NCBI GenBank assembly: GCA_022453515.1 | Contig: JAJNNY010000018.1 | Span: 434,001 to 498,000 of the forward strand | DNA from: Astrocystis sublimbata | Taxonomy: Eukaryota > Ascomycota > Sordariomycetes > Xylariales > Xylariaceae | Length of the DNA stretch: 64,000 nucleotides | Direction: 5' to 3' | In this document: positions 1 to 12,432 of the stretch, piece after piece | How the letters are laid out: each line of letters opens with the position of its first letter | How positions within the stretch are numbered: the stretch's first letter is position 1 | The notes under the pieces: generated by a model | What the model saw: only the letters and a program-made list of their open reading frames with translations | What the model was told of the DNA's origin: nothing | The model's database searches: none | Position numbers and translations under genes: made by a program

Positions 1-1375
1 TTTGAAGATGACCACCCTCTGTCTGGTTGGAACAAACATGCGATTTTGATTGTTTGCTTACTCATATAAAGTTGTGACGATTTAGTTTTCTTGAGAGACA
101 AATGGAGAGGAGATCAAGAAACAAGCACTTTCATATTAATTATCAGCTATCCAAAACTAAGATACATGCTGGGATTTACTGCACTCGCATTTGACCTTTC
201 CTCCCAATAATATTAAATGTCATAGACCCTCGTGAGAATGGTTAAGATTCTCCCATTGGCCGCTATAGCTCCCACAAAACCCATCTAAAGGTAAAGCCTA
301 CATGATTATGGTACTATTGACTAGTAATTAATAGACCATTTAAGTTGTTAACATCGACCGCGATTTCCTCTTTTGGCTCTCTTCGGAGACTCTTCATCTT
401 AAGGAAGTACTTCAGACCTCCATACTGTCGTCAGAGTCGATGTGATCTATACGACATTATAACGAAGAAGAGCCTAAGGCATGGTTGACCCATTGAGGAA
501 ATGTCACCCGGCGGATGTCATCTATCGTGGCTAGTTACTTTTAGCCCCATGCACGATTAATTGAAGTAATACTAGCTTGAGATTTAGCTCCAACACTAAC
601 GTTATGATCTCGCAAGATAGCTACGTACGAGTAACTTCTGCTATAGAACCTTATCAAGTAATACCAATAATACTATAAGTGTGATGACCCGCAGTCCCTG
701 CATCGTTAAATCTAGACTAGTTATCGGCAATGGTACTCGTAGTATCCTCGGTATCCTACTAACCGCAACTGTTATAGTCATGTGGCAGAGTGGAATGGAG
801 CCAACATCATCTGTCCCGCCGGCCCGGTCCGTCTCCGCCAACAACTTGATTGTCAGCTTTCTCAATGTGCTTATTCGCCAAGTCATTTGCAAGCTCTCAC
901 GGAGCACTTCGAGACTTTAGATTAGTCATTTGAAAAAATGGATCCAAGCGTTGAGTTGAATCGAGATCTTCATTTTGTGTCCTCGAACTCCATTTTGAAC
1001 AGCAACTAGGCCTGGCGCACATAGCCAGGAACAAATGTCGGATATACAGACAAGGTTTCGCTCACGTCCCTGATGTGCATGATTAACGAGCAACCTCCCG
1101 ACACATCCACGACCATGATTGACCATCCTTCGTATTAGGCAAGCCCATTAAGGTGAGCATGATCCAACTAAGCAATAACGCAGAATGCCAAAGAAAACAG
1201 AAACCAGAAGGAATACCACGACAATGCAAATGAACCGCGCACACCTATTTCCCCGCCCATCTCCCAAAGGTGCGCAGTCAAGAATTCGGTCTGATCATAT
1301 CATATGACCTATCATTCCGAGACCCTAAAGCAAGCTCGTAGACGCAAGACAAGCTGCTCTCTGTGGAATATTCTA
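1..1375. other. Intergenic, no supportable gene
   Basis: AT-rich sequence upstream of the window's first gene's 3' end. Open frames at 641-920 on both strands are short, mutually overlapping and match no family I recognise. No splice-linked extension, tRNA or clear repeat is visible. Position 1 may cut into an upstream neighbour that cannot be seen. Confidence 0.5.
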
Positions 1376-4032
1376 CTATAGTTCGTCGCGCATATGGAGA
1401 TTCTTGCCGTCGTAGACAACTTCAGTGCAAGGGCTGTCGTCAGGTGCGTCGCCATAATTATATAGAACTTCTGTGTTTGGATCCTGGATGACTGCACCAG
1501 CTCGGGCAGCACCACCTTTACCACCTTTACCGCCCTTGCCGCCGTGTACGCCAGGGTCACTCTTGCCGCCACCGCCGCGATGTGTTGCGGTAGTGGGTCG
1601 GGAAGGAGTACCAGTGGGTGGGTGGAAGCCGGTGCCAGTGGGAACGGAGCCGCCGTGAGCTCCAGTAGGGCTTGAACCTCCACTGGGAGTACTTGTCGAG
1701 CCACCACTGGGAGTTGATGCAGAGCCGCTGGGAGTGCTAGTCGAACCACCAGGAGTAGAGCTACCGGGGGTGCTGGTCGAACCTCCGGGAGTTGATGTAG
1801 AGCCTCCAGGAGTACTTGTCGAGCCAGGAGTGCTAGTCGAGCCGGGGGTTGAAGTAGAGCCAGGAGTCGAAGTAGAGCCAGGAGTCGATGTAGAGCCAGG
1901 AGTCGATGTAGAGCCAGGGGTACTTGTCGAACCAGGCGTTGAAGTAGAGCCGGGAGTGCTAGTCGAGCCAGGCGTCGATGTAGAGCCGGGAGTACTGGTC
2001 GAACCAGGCGTCGATGTTGAACCAGGCGTCGATGTAGAGCCGGGAGTCGATGTAAAGCCGGGAGTGCTAGTAGAGCCTGGAGTACTAGTTGAACCAGGCG
2101 TCGATGTTGAACCAGGCGTTGATGTAGAGCCTGGCGTCGATGTGGAGCCGGGATCACTGGACGAGCCAGGAGTACTTGTAGAACCGGGGGTTGAAGTAGA
2201 TCCAGGCGTTGATGTAGAGCCTGGCGTCGACGTGGAGCCGGGATCACTGGACGAGCCAGGAGTACTTGTCGAACCGGGGGTTGAAGTAGATCCAGGGGTT
2301 GAAGTAGATCCAGGGGTTGAAGTAGATCCAGGGGTTGAAGTAGAGCCAGGAGTACTTGTCGAGCCGCCTATTCAAAAAGGTCAGTATTTGCTGCGAGGGC
2401 GTTTTCCAGGAACATTCGCCATAACTCACCAGACGTAGTCGTGCAAGAATATATGAGCGTCTTCGCGTACGTCGCACTATACGACGAGGCCCACCTGTTC
2501 GGCGAGATGCTCGCTCTTGCATAGACGATCGGGCCCCTGTCGCCGCCGCAGTTCTGCCTCAACGACCCCGTGCACGGCTGGTTGCAGATTTCCATGGCGT
2601 CGTTGGCCACCGCGCTCGAGCTGATACCGCTGCCGCAGGAACACTGCGTCGGGATGCCCCAGACGCCCGCGAAGTCGTAGCCGCCCTGGTCGCAGAACGC
2701 GACGCACTTGTCCACGTCGAGCGCGGCGCTGTCCGCTCCGCTGTAAGGCACCGGCGTCGAGAATAGACTGCTGACAGGCGTGTCCTGGAAACAGCCGTAG
2801 TTGACGTAGGCGTTGGCCGCAGGGCTGGCGGTGGCGATGAAGCTTGCCGAGGCCGACATGGTCCTGGACGCGTAGGAGATGACGGGGGAGGCGGCGCGGG
2901 CCCGGATGCTCTGCGGCGTCGGGAAACAGTCATATCCATTCGGTGCAGGATCTTCGACCGTGGGCGGGTCCGCGGCGCCGGGGATGATGGGGATGAAGCA
3001 GCCCATGAGCTTGGGATTGGCATAGACTGTATACGGCCCATTCCCGGTGCTGCAGCAATTCTGCCCCTGACACGGGCTATCATCATTGAAAGGTTAGTAA
3101 ACGGGGTTCGCGGAGTGTTGGTGATATTGCAAGGTAGATCTTACGTTGTGGTATCGGCGATATTGTCACATTTCAATGTGCAACGGTCAAGATCAAAAGT
3201 AGCCTGTGCCGTTCTTTTGTTGAACTCGGATCCACAGTTGCACTTAATATTGTTGCCCCTTTATGATAATATCAGCAGTGCTCGTCAGCGAAGGGGGAGC
3301 TAGCAGTTGGAATACACACCCGTCGACACTTTCCATGAAGAGATAGGGCATTCCCAGGTCTGCGCAGTATGAAAAGCAACGCGGGGCACTTGTTACCGTA
3401 ACAGTCGTCACGGACTCGTCCCCGGAAGGAAATCTGGTTTTTCTGAAGCACCCGAGGGCCCCATAATCGGCGGCAAGTGTCGCTGGCGCGGCCAGCGTCC
3501 TCTCGTCCGGAAACGAAGGGTCAACGAAGACGCGAGCACCACGGTTGGAGCCGCAGTTCTCCCTGCGGTCACCGCCACACGGTGGGTAGTTATTACCGTT
3601 CGCATCAGTCAGACACAATGTGTCTGAATTCGGGTCGATTGCTTGTTGAAGATTGACTGACGATCCATCATCCGCCTTGTTGTAAACCAGGGTGTTTGCA
3701 CAAATGCAGCGCTTGTCCCAGAGCAAAGCATACTTGGCGCCAGACGATCGACAGAATTCAGAACAGAAGAAGGGGGTACCGGTCATGTTTACGAAGTCTC
3801 CAGTGTCGTAGTGGATGTTGCTTCTCGAAAGATCCTCGTCCGGTATATATCGTTGGGGCATGAGGCCGAACGGCTGTGTGCTTACCGCAGCACATCCCAG
3901 ATATTGATAGTTGTACTGAGGACCGCATTGCAGACGAGTGTCCTGGTAGTAGAAGCCTTGGGCATTAGCCACAGAGCTCAAGGCCACCAACGAGGCGAGA
4001 GCCGTAGCTCCAGTCCGCGGTAACAATACCAT
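1376..4032 (-). CDS. Secreted triple-WSC-domain protein with GSTSTP repeat linker
   Basis: Reconstructed exons are 4032-3316, 3242-3145, 3076-2430 and 2367-1376, giving 817 residues; the third intron has a GTGAGT donor and a TACTGAC branch. The start at 4032 is preferred over the in-frame ATG at 4053 because it opens directly with a signal peptide (residues 1-24, cut near VANA-QG). Three Cys-rich WSC modules follow at about 41-172, 190-292 and 363-460; the second is split by two introns and is joined correctly only after splicing (C-N-C-G). WSC domains are carbohydrate-binding modules of fungal wall sensors and secreted proteins. From residue 488 comes a Ser/Thr/Pro linker with about 31 Gly-Ser-Thr-Ser-Thr-Pro units, then a Gly/Lys-rich stretch and a C-terminus ending Met-Arg-Asp-Glu-Leu. 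No transmembrane helix follows the linker, so it is not a classical Wsc stress sensor. Its role is probably cell-wall or ER-lumen glycan binding, by inference. Confidence 0.85.
1790..2365. repeat. 18-bp coding minisatellite (about 31 units)
   Basis: Tandem 18-base units encode Gly-Ser-Thr-Ser-Thr-Pro on the minus strand inside the last exon of the WSC gene, with occasional Gly-Ser-Ser-Ser-Asp-Pro variants. Units differ mostly at synonymous positions. A 90-base higher-order copy is visible (2118-2207 against 2208-2297). Because the unit has no stop in several frames, long false reading frames appear on both strands here. Confidence 0.9.
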
Positions 4033-4751
4033 GTCGAAAGACCCCTCTGGCACTTCTCAGCGGAGGAGGATATTAGTTTATGGCGATAAAGGTAGATGAT
4101 GATAAGGAGTGCGATGTGATGATAGTCGAGAGCAAGCCCTAGAGCTTTGAGACGAGCTGCGAAATCCTTGATATTTGAATTGTGTAGTATGCTTGAAGGG
4201 ATGTTGTAACTCGGCCAATACCCCAGGGGATGAACCTTGGATATGTTCTTGGGGATGGAAGGGTTCAGGAGGTGGCTGAGGAGGTTGTAATTTATTGCCT
4301 CCCATATACATTCCGTGTGCCTTTTTCTGATTCATTGCAAGGATGATGTATGAACACACTGGTCAATGTGATCCAAATTTGTTGAAAGGGTAAATCCCGC
4401 CTCTGGAATGATATTGCGGGCAGGGGGGGACTTTTACTATGTGGTTTGTACGTCAACATGTAAGGAAGGATTTGGGTACCTGGTTGGGGTGGGCTATTGT
4501 TTCTAGCTGTCTCTAGTATACTAATCCCTTGATACTGTCGGAGACATTCAAGGTGAGTGAAGACCGGTCGAGAATTTTGTGTTCAGATATTGCCATACCG
4601 CCGAGTACTTAGCGCCAAAACCATGTCTCAGTACTGCACCAATACGGTTCAACTCGGTGGTTTTCATGTCCTCACCGTGAAAATTGTAGTCGAACAAAGC
4701 AATTATGTTCTAGACTCATACCAAACTCCTGCTGTATGCTCTACATGCCCC
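4033..4751. other. Intergenic between two minus-strand genes
   Basis: This 719-base gap holds the 3' end of the Rab GAP gene and the promoter of the WSC gene. The short open frames here have no family signal. Nothing else is recognised. Confidence 0.5.
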
Positions 4752-7700
4752 TTAACTCTCAAACTCCACTATCCTTTGCGTCCCATTGTTGGCCGTGTCT
4801 ATTTGCTCTGCTGGCTCATCAATGGAATTGAGGCGGGGCTGGCTGGCACTGTGGATTTCTTTAGAGGCCCCAGCGTCTGCATCTGCACCGTCTAACAAGT
4901 CTCTATCAGACGAGCGCACACTTCTTCTCTCGGCGTCTCCGCCGTACCCTGAGGGTCTTATTGAACCCTGAAGATCTTCGTCGTCTTCGTCATCCTCATC
5001 CCTCTGCCCGGGCATTGCGTTCTTCTCTAATTCGCGTTGCGCTTCCTCCATCCTTCGTCGCACTTCCACCGCAACGCGAGAAGCATCGGTCACTATATTG
5101 TCAAGCACTCCCCGCAACCCGCGGCCAGCGCCGGCCAAACCCGGCGGTGCCCCTGCTGGGGCGACAATAGCTGGGCGATTGAAGTTCAAGCTTGAGAATG
5201 TTGTGAGGGAGGAGGATTGGCTGACAGCAGCATTGGGCAAGCCATCCGTGATATGTATAGATGTAGGGAATGAAGACTCGAAGAACTGCTCGAGTAGTTC
5301 ATCTGCAAGTACAACCATGCGAAACGTAGGTAGCGTAATGTGGAGAGGATTTGAGGGGTCTAGCGCAACATTCGCCTTCTCTGACTGTGCCTTGGACACA
5401 GATCTGTTCACGCCATCCTTGACTGTTGGTTTCCCCATCGCTGGTGGTATCGACCCTAGATCAAACTTCTTCTTGTTTGCGGTGTTTGGCTGGGTAGAGG
5501 AGTCTTCAAAAGCCAAAAGGTCTTCTTCATCTTCGTCTTCGTCTTCATCTTCTTCCTCATCTCCATCGTCGCCAATGGTGAACGCGCCTTCGTCAACTGG
5601 CGCATCACTTTGAGGAACCAAATCTGTGGTGACGTTGTTTGTTTGTGCTTTCTCGTCGTGATCACCAAGCTGATCTGGGTCTGCATATTCAAAGCAACGT
5701 CTGATGAAGGCACTGACGCTGCCGAGGAATCGTTCATTAACGGTGCCGCCCAGAGGGGGGCTCAGAGAAGCGTTGTCTGCGTCTGTCATGCCGTTAAGCA
5801 TTGTATTTGAATTCGAGTTGCTCAGTACGCCCTCTAGACCACGTCTTGACAGGAAGAGAAGCGCTTCTGATACACGGAGGATACCCTCTCGGTCAACCTT
5901 GCCGTCCCCGTCATCATCGTAAAGCTCGAAAAAGTATGTGATTGTACCCATGATATCCTTTCCGCCCTTGATTTGGGCGAGCCCAGTAACAACGTGTTGT
6001 AATGTGAGACTCGAGCTGTTGGTCACGTCCCATTTGCGGAACAGCCTTTGCATGAACTCATGGTTCGCGGGTTCCGGGCCGGCGCCCCATAAAGATAGGG
6101 GGTTAGGGTCCGACCGCCTGAAGCTTCCAAAATAGGGATTGCTGGCGGAAGATGGATCGCGCCGGGGTGAAGCTGGAGGTGCATCGGAAATAGCCCATTT
6201 AGACACACCAGCCAAGAATTCCCGGAATGCATCGTAGTCCATGAGACTGGTGCTAGGACCAAGGCCCACTCGGCCTTTCTCAACATGGTCACGGTGCCCC
6301 GAGTATGGTTCGGTGGCTCTTGTTTTGCTGGCTTTGGCACGGCGGAGCTGCTCTTCTTGTATAATGTGATCACGCTGCTGTCGCTCGTATAGAACCCCGT
6401 AAAATCGATCGTATAGGGCACCGAGCTCGTCTGGGCTGAGGAGTTTGCTGTCAGGACCTAGGTTACGGATAGCTGTTCTTTTAGCAAAGTTCTCAATATT
6501 ATTGAGCACTGCGTCTTTATTTTTCAGCCGTAGATCCACCACCGTACCATGCGTGATAGCAGAGAACTCCTTGAAAGCAACAACCATGAGTTCCTGAAAG
6601 CGGTTGATTGCGCGTAGCTTGGGATTCTCGGATTTGGGGTGTGCTGATTCGTCGAGACGCGAGAAGTAAGATTTCAGTACTGATATGAAAGCGCCGTCAT
6701 CGGCGGCGTCCAGTAACTCCTCGCCGTTGATCCGTAGGATAGCCAAGCCGACCTGGAAAAGGACCTTGGGTCCCTCCACAAAAAAGACGTCCAAAACTCT
6801 AAAGGCAAACACTAGCGGCATTGAATTGATGTAGAGGGACAGAAACCAAGGGAGAGACACAACGGAGAGTTGGACATCACTCTTCACAAGATGTTCCCAT
6901 AAGATGGGCATGGTCTTTTCGACTAGTGACTCGAACACTTTCTGATCCAGCAGTGTACCATACATGGTGGACGAGTAATAACCGGGCACTAATCTGTCGC
7001 AGAGAGCCGAAAGCAAGAAAAACGCTTGCGCCTCCGACATATAGATGAGTAACGCCGCCACCACAATGTTCATGGCTTGGCAATAACCGACGTCAGGGTT
7101 GATCCAGCTATAGGCAGTCAGAACGCGACGCAGCCGATTGATCCCTTCTTCGCTCTGGAAGCCGGGGTATTCGGGAAGACTGCGATTTAAATCCTTTTCT
7201 ATCTCATCAATAGCCAGAGACTCACGGCCCGAAAACTTATCTAGGGTATCCGTATAAAGTGTCGGGGTCTCGAGTCGAAGATACATCGAGCCCGAGGTCA
7301 GCTCCCACATCTCGCCTCTTAAGCGGTTGGGGAGGCCAACCCTGATCAATTTGTGGAAGGTAGGCTGACGGAGCAGCGTCGCATTGCGACCATTGTCCCG
7401 TAGATACTCGGCCCACAGTCTCATCTTTGCACGGTCTCGGAGTTTCTTGGGGTCGCCAGGGTACTTGAAGATGACACCAAGGCCAGCATCGGGGGATGCG
7501 GCATCTTTCTTCTCCTCGGGTCGCAGCAGGTATTCTGAGTAGCATTCAGATATGACCTTTTTGAGCCTGCCAACACTGCCAACGGCTCCTCGCAAGCCTT
7601 TCTTGAGGCCATCGCAGAACCTTTCGCAGGCTTGGCGGCTCCCGGCAAGCTGTATTGTAATTCTTTGTTCCCGGAAGTCCTTCCGATCTTTGAGGGCGTC

Positions 7701-8258
7701 CTTGTCCTTGGCCTGCTCCTGGGAAATGCCATTCCAGGTGGTGATGGCGAGGGAGAACTACAGCACACGAGGGCGGGTCAGCAGGAGGGAGTGACTGGGG
7801 CGGGGAATGACTGGGTGTCCCACCTGAAAGTTCTGGCTGTTCAAGCGTTCGACGCGTCGTATGGCGCAGAGGGGGAGAGTGAAGCCATTGCCGCTGGGGC
7901 CAGCGCCGTGGGTCTGGCCAGCAAAGGCGGAGGAGGTGGAGGTGCTCGCGGTGTGGGCGAAGCTGGTCGGGGTGGTGGAGAAGCAGAGGTAGGACTCGGA
8001 GAGATGCAGCCTGCCGGCGTAGTGCCAGCCGCGGTCGTGGTCCTTGCCGCCGTGGGTGACGTTGGAGGGCGGGATGGTGAGCTCGGCGGGGATCTCGTAT
8101 AGCGGCGACTGGGTGCTCGGGAGGCGGAACTGGCCCTGGAAGAGCGAGGCCTTGGAGGGGTTGCGGTCCGAGTTGGTCAGGTTCAGGCCCTGCATGGGAT
8201 CAATCAGCTGCTGGGCAGCCGACTGGGCCTTTTGGACGAAGCTGGAGATGTTGAACAT
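4752..8258 (-). CDS. gyp2: GRAM-TBC-EF-hand Rab GTPase-activating protein (Gyp2/Mdr1 type)
   Basis: Exons 8258-7824 and 7757-4752 (66-base intron, CTGCTGACC branch) give 1146 residues. The N-terminus (MFNISSFVQKAQ) leads into a GRAM-type module; the first intron lies within it. A TBC domain spans about residues 286-500 and shows the catalytic signatures: IxxDxxR (IEKDLNR, arginine finger), YxQ (VGYCQAMN) and the SLPWFLSLYINSMP segment. An EF-hand loop (DDDGDGKVDREG) lies near residues 775-805, followed by an acidic run (EEEDEDEDEDEED) and a disordered tail with a short helical segment (VEVRRRMEEAQRELE). This order matches yeast Gyp2/Mdr1 and animal TBC1D8/9, which stimulate GTP hydrolysis on Rab proteins in membrane traffic. 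The target Rab cannot be read from sequence. The gene is divergent from the PKA gene across 2.6 kb. Confidence 0.93.
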
Positions 8259-10853
8259 GGCTACCGCCGCGACCGAGTTGCACTCGAGCCCGTTGTCGAC
8301 AGTATGGGGGTGGTGTGGTGGCCAGGGCTTAGCTACTTCATAGCGGATCGTCGGTGTTGCCGTCGTAGTGTAGATGCGCGCCGTCTACGAGCCGATGAGC
8401 CCGGTCGTTCGATAATGTTAAGTGAGTGATGAAGGCTGGGGTGGAAGAGGACATGTGCCGGGCGGACGTGGCTATCGTGATCCCATGGGATGAAGGGGCC
8501 GGCTAGGTAGTCGTCGGTAGAGTCGGTGTGTGTGTGTGTGTGCTATAGTGTGCTTTAGTGTGCTTTGTGCGAGACGTGAGCTGCGTCGCTACCTAGAATG
8601 CCGTGATGGTGAACGAACGGGACGGAGGTGGAGGTGGAGTGGTGGGTGTCTTGTGGTGCGTGGGGTTGGACTGTGAGCAGGGGAGGGCGCATCTCAGCTT
8701 CCGTCTCAACTCAACAACACCAGACAGGAGTACAAGAGCAGCAGTGATGTGGATGCAGGTGTTCTGGGGGTCTGGTTCTGGCCTGGGCACGCAGTAGAAC
8801 AGGGGATACCGCAGTGGGTATAACGGCACGTCAGAGGTCCCGTCCTGGACCCTTCCCCTAACTTACCTCCCCAGGCACCTCCTGAGGCACCTCCCCCACT
8901 GAACTCAGCCAGGGACCTGTGTAGGTAAGATCCCTTTTCTCCTCTGCTCGGCCCTACCCCTGAATGTGCTAACTCAGCTGTAACGAGAGGAGACATTTAC
9001 TTACCCCAAGTTATTCAGAAGCGGGCTTAGTATGGAAAGTATCCTATTCCAAAGGGCATTTGGGTTTACCTAGCCGTGACTAACTACATGCATGGCACGG
9101 GGCCAGCTCCTGCCCAGCACCTCCGGAATGGAGCTCGAGCAGACTGAGCAACAGCTGCTATGTATGCGTCAGGTGGTAAGGTAGAGAGAGACAGTGTCAG
9201 TGATAAACACCGATAAGCACATGCGAAGAGCCTATTCTACTATCAAAGACGCATGCCATGTTCTCTTTACCCCCCCTATGCCTGTTGCAATAAATGCAAC
9301 TTTCGAAGTCATGCTGTAATTACTTAGATACCTACCTTCGAAAGGCAGGGCTTACTTGTGAGTAAATAACCTGGGATACCATAGGTAGGGTGCTGGGGAC
9401 ATGCACTTAGCATTTCTTAACGAGCAAGCTGTGCCAGCAACCTCTGTACCCATAGATACTACCTATGATGATAGCAATGAGGCCGGATCGAGTGGAATGT
9501 CGACTCGGACCATTCCATAAACACGGGGACTACCTGTAAGTATCTATCCAGTGGCTCGCCAGAACAGCTCTTGATATATACGTACAAGGCAGGCAACGAA
9601 CGAAACACTCCATCTTATCAATCCAGTACATGTAGCACTAGAGTAACATATGGTAGGCAAGTTTCTATTATCTAACCAAGCAACAACCTAATGACTTGAT
9701 TTACTAAGAAGTTGTAGTACGGACGGGTGACTGACAGAAGGATAGGTTAAGTACAAGTACCTACTTACCTAGAGACATGTAGCCCCACGTATGGCCCCCA
9801 CCTTTCTCCAGCTCCGGCTTCCAGGTCACACAGTCAGCATTTCCCGTAATTGGGTAGAGTACGTCATCGTATACATACCCCAAAAAGGCACAGCACCGAG
9901 CAGCCCATTTTCTGCGCAGCCCACGAAGATCGATACTAGCGTCAAGCTGGATGGCTGGCGAGCTGGCCCGCTGAACTTGAATGCTCTGGTAGGTGCTAGT
10001 ACACACCGTGGTGTCAAATTGCTGATCAGATTGGGAAAGCTACCAGTACCCAAGGTTAGGTACTATGTACATGTCTCGTCTCTTTTGCAAACGCGCAGCC
10101 ATGACGTCTATGGGGGGGTTTGGGGCGCTGCCTTGTGCAACTGACCCAACACTATCGCGATTGTTGCTGGCGCTTCTCCAACACATCCTTCTACTCTGCC
10201 TACCTAAGCTGTGTCGTCACAAATTCAACGTCGCGGGCAGCATGTCGAGAGCGCCCACATATCGAGAGATAGTACGTTGAATTCCCACCATCTCCTGCTT
10301 CCCCTCAGCTTCGGGGTTCGCGCCAGTGGGAACGGCACACTACGCAAGACTTAACTAGTGTGTCCGAACACAACACTCAGCCGGCCTAGTGTGGAATCAG
10401 CATCCCAGGTGGGCGAGGCGAGGGGCTCGATTGCTTGCATGTGGATCTGACAGGATCTGACACACCCCCGACCCGACCGACTCCCTCCCTGCGCAGAGCC
10501 CTGCCGCTCTGGTCCATCAATGGCCTCGTAGGCGACGACCTCAGGTACATAGGCCCGTAGCCCGCGAGCCCGTACGAGTAGCTATGTAGGCTCGTCCCGA
10601 TCAGCCTCCTACTCCTGTTATTATTTATTATTAGCTACACCTCCACCCGAGCACCCACGCATCACGTCCCACCTGCCTTAGACCCAAGGCTGCTCTGCTC
10701 CTTAATACCAAGCCTGGGGTCCGACAGCAACCGGCCGTCAATGCAATGCCATTGCGCTCTTCCCCGGCCTCCCCATGCTGACCCTACAACAGCATAGGGT
10801 CTCCCCGACGACCACCCCGACGACCACCCCGAGCCGACTGCACATTCCATAGA
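8259..10853. other. Long divergent intergenic region between Rab GAP and PKA genes
   Basis: This 2.6-kb interval lies between two divergently transcribed genes and must hold both promoters and 5' leaders. It contains a (TG)n run at about 8526-8542 and scattered CTACCT/AGGTA motifs (for example 9329-9334 and 9768-9773). The short open frames at 8593-8996 and 9761-10280 lack family signals and overlap on both strands. A long leader is common for signalling kinases, but no element can be assigned. Confidence 0.5.
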
Positions 10854-12432
10854 ATGGCCGCCACCGTGGCCTCGAGCCCGGGCCCCGTGCCAGGTGTCGC
10901 ACAGGACCCCAACTCCCTCCCCATCGCCGCCGCCGCCGCCGCCACCGCCACCGACGCTCCTGGCGGGGCGTCGCAGCAACTCGCCCCCGGAAGCGACGAT
11001 GAGGGGCTCAACAACGTGCCACCGCAGCATCAGCGCGTGAAATTGAGTGATTTCTCTCTTGTCCGCACCCTCGGTACCGGTATGCCCGCCCGCTCTCCTC
11101 TTCGTCTTCCTTCCCCTCGCCCTTTCTTTTCCTTCGTTGCGCCATGTAAAGAAAACGAAACCCGCATACCACGCGGTGCGCGCGCTGGTGGCGAGAAGTG
11201 GCTATTATCGTTTCTGTTGCTGTTGGCACGAGGAAGACAGCGTCCACGGCCTCTAACACGGTTCTCGCCCGCTAGGAACATTCGCCCGAGTCTGTCTTGT
11301 CCGCCCAGCTGTCGGCACCGATCAAGACAAAGAAAAAGTCTTTGCGCTTAAGATCCTGCGCAAGACCGAGGTCATCAAATTGAAACAAATTGATCATGTC
11401 AGGGACGAGCGCCGCATCCTCGGCGACGTCGCTGGCCACCCTTTCATCACGCAGCTGATTACCACCTTTTCCGACTACGACTCCCTCTACATGCTCCTCG
11501 ACTACATTCCTGGTGGTGAACTTTTCAGTTACCTGCGGAGGCACCGCCGGTTTCCCGAAGAATGGGCGCAGTTCTACGCCGCTGAGATTGTTTTGGTGCT
11601 CGAGTTTCTACACGAAAAGCAGGGGGGCATAGCATACAGAGATCTCAAGCCCGAAAATCTGCTTCTCGATGGCCAAGGCCATGTGAAGCTGGTCGATTTC
11701 GGTTTCGCCAAGAGGTTAGGAAGCAGGGGCGATAGGCCAGTCGAAACTTACACCCTTTGCGGAACCCCTGAATATCTTGCGCCTGAAGTAATTCAGAACA
11801 AAGGCCACACTACAGCAGTCGACTGGTGGGCCTTGGGTATCTTAATAGTACGTTATATCGCGTTGTGCAGTCGCTAATTCGGCAGCTTCGAAAGTTTCCA
11901 ACTCTCGGTTCACGAGAAAGCTTTGCTCCCTTATCAATTACATGCAGCACACTCCCAGCAGCTCCATTCGCTGACCCAGTCATTTGCAGTATGAATTCCT
12001 CACCGGATACCCTCCATTCTGGCACCAGAACCCAATCGAAATCTATAAGCAGTAGGTGCACCTCCACGACTTTGTCTGCTGGTCCCCCCGCCAACATTGT
12101 TTAGGATCATTGAGAAGCCGGTGCTTTTCCCCCAAGAACCGCCGATATCTGCAAATGCCCAGCATATCATCCGCTCATTCTGTACGGTGGATCGCTCAAG
12201 GCGGCTAGGAAACATCAGTGGCGGCTCCCAACAGGTGAAATCACATCCGTTCTTCCAGGGAATCGACTGGGAAGCTCTCTATGGTCGTCAGATTCGGCCA
12301 CCAATTCTACCTAACGTACGGCATCCCGCCGACGCCCAATGCTTCGATGTATACCCGGAGGACGACGGTAAGAGGGACCCATACACGGAGTCAATGGTTC
12401 GTCAATTCGACCATATGTTTGAAGACTTTTAA
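10854..12432 (+). CDS. pkaC2: cAMP-dependent protein kinase catalytic subunit, second fungal type
   Basis: Exons 10854-11079, 11276-11847, 11990-12051 and 12105-12432 give 395 residues. Introns are 196, 142 and 53 bases with GTATGC, GTACGT and GTAGGT donors. The kinase core shows the nucleotide loop GTGTFARV, the catalytic lysine in FALKILRK, the catalytic loop YRDLKPEN, DFGFAKR, and the activation loop TLCGTPEYLAPE. The last residues FEDF form the hydrophobic FxxF end typical of AGC/PKA catalytic subunits. The Ala/Pro-rich N-terminal extension is short (about 60 residues). The third loop glycine is Ala, and the segment EFLTGYPPFWHQNPIEIYKQ resembles the second fungal PKA class (pkaC2/CPK2) rather than the main pkaC1, from memory of the families. 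It would phosphorylate Ser/Thr targets when cAMP releases the regulatory subunit. The paralogue assignment is less certain than the family. Confidence 0.92.

Noticed and set aside
641..920. Overlapping plus and minus frames of about 80-90 residues, considered as a transposon remnant
   Set aside because: No transposase or reverse-transcriptase motif and no terminal repeats are visible.
1312..2247. Minus-strand 311-residue Leu/His/Arg-rich frame
   Set aside because: Same repeat read one base out of frame; the true frame is fixed by the splice from the third WSC exon and by the closing stop at 1376.
1734..2438. Plus-strand 234-residue frame of Val-Glu-Pro-Gly repeats
   Set aside because: It is the antisense reading of the GSTSTP array of the WSC gene, whose minus-strand exons join in frame with a signal peptide and WSC domains.
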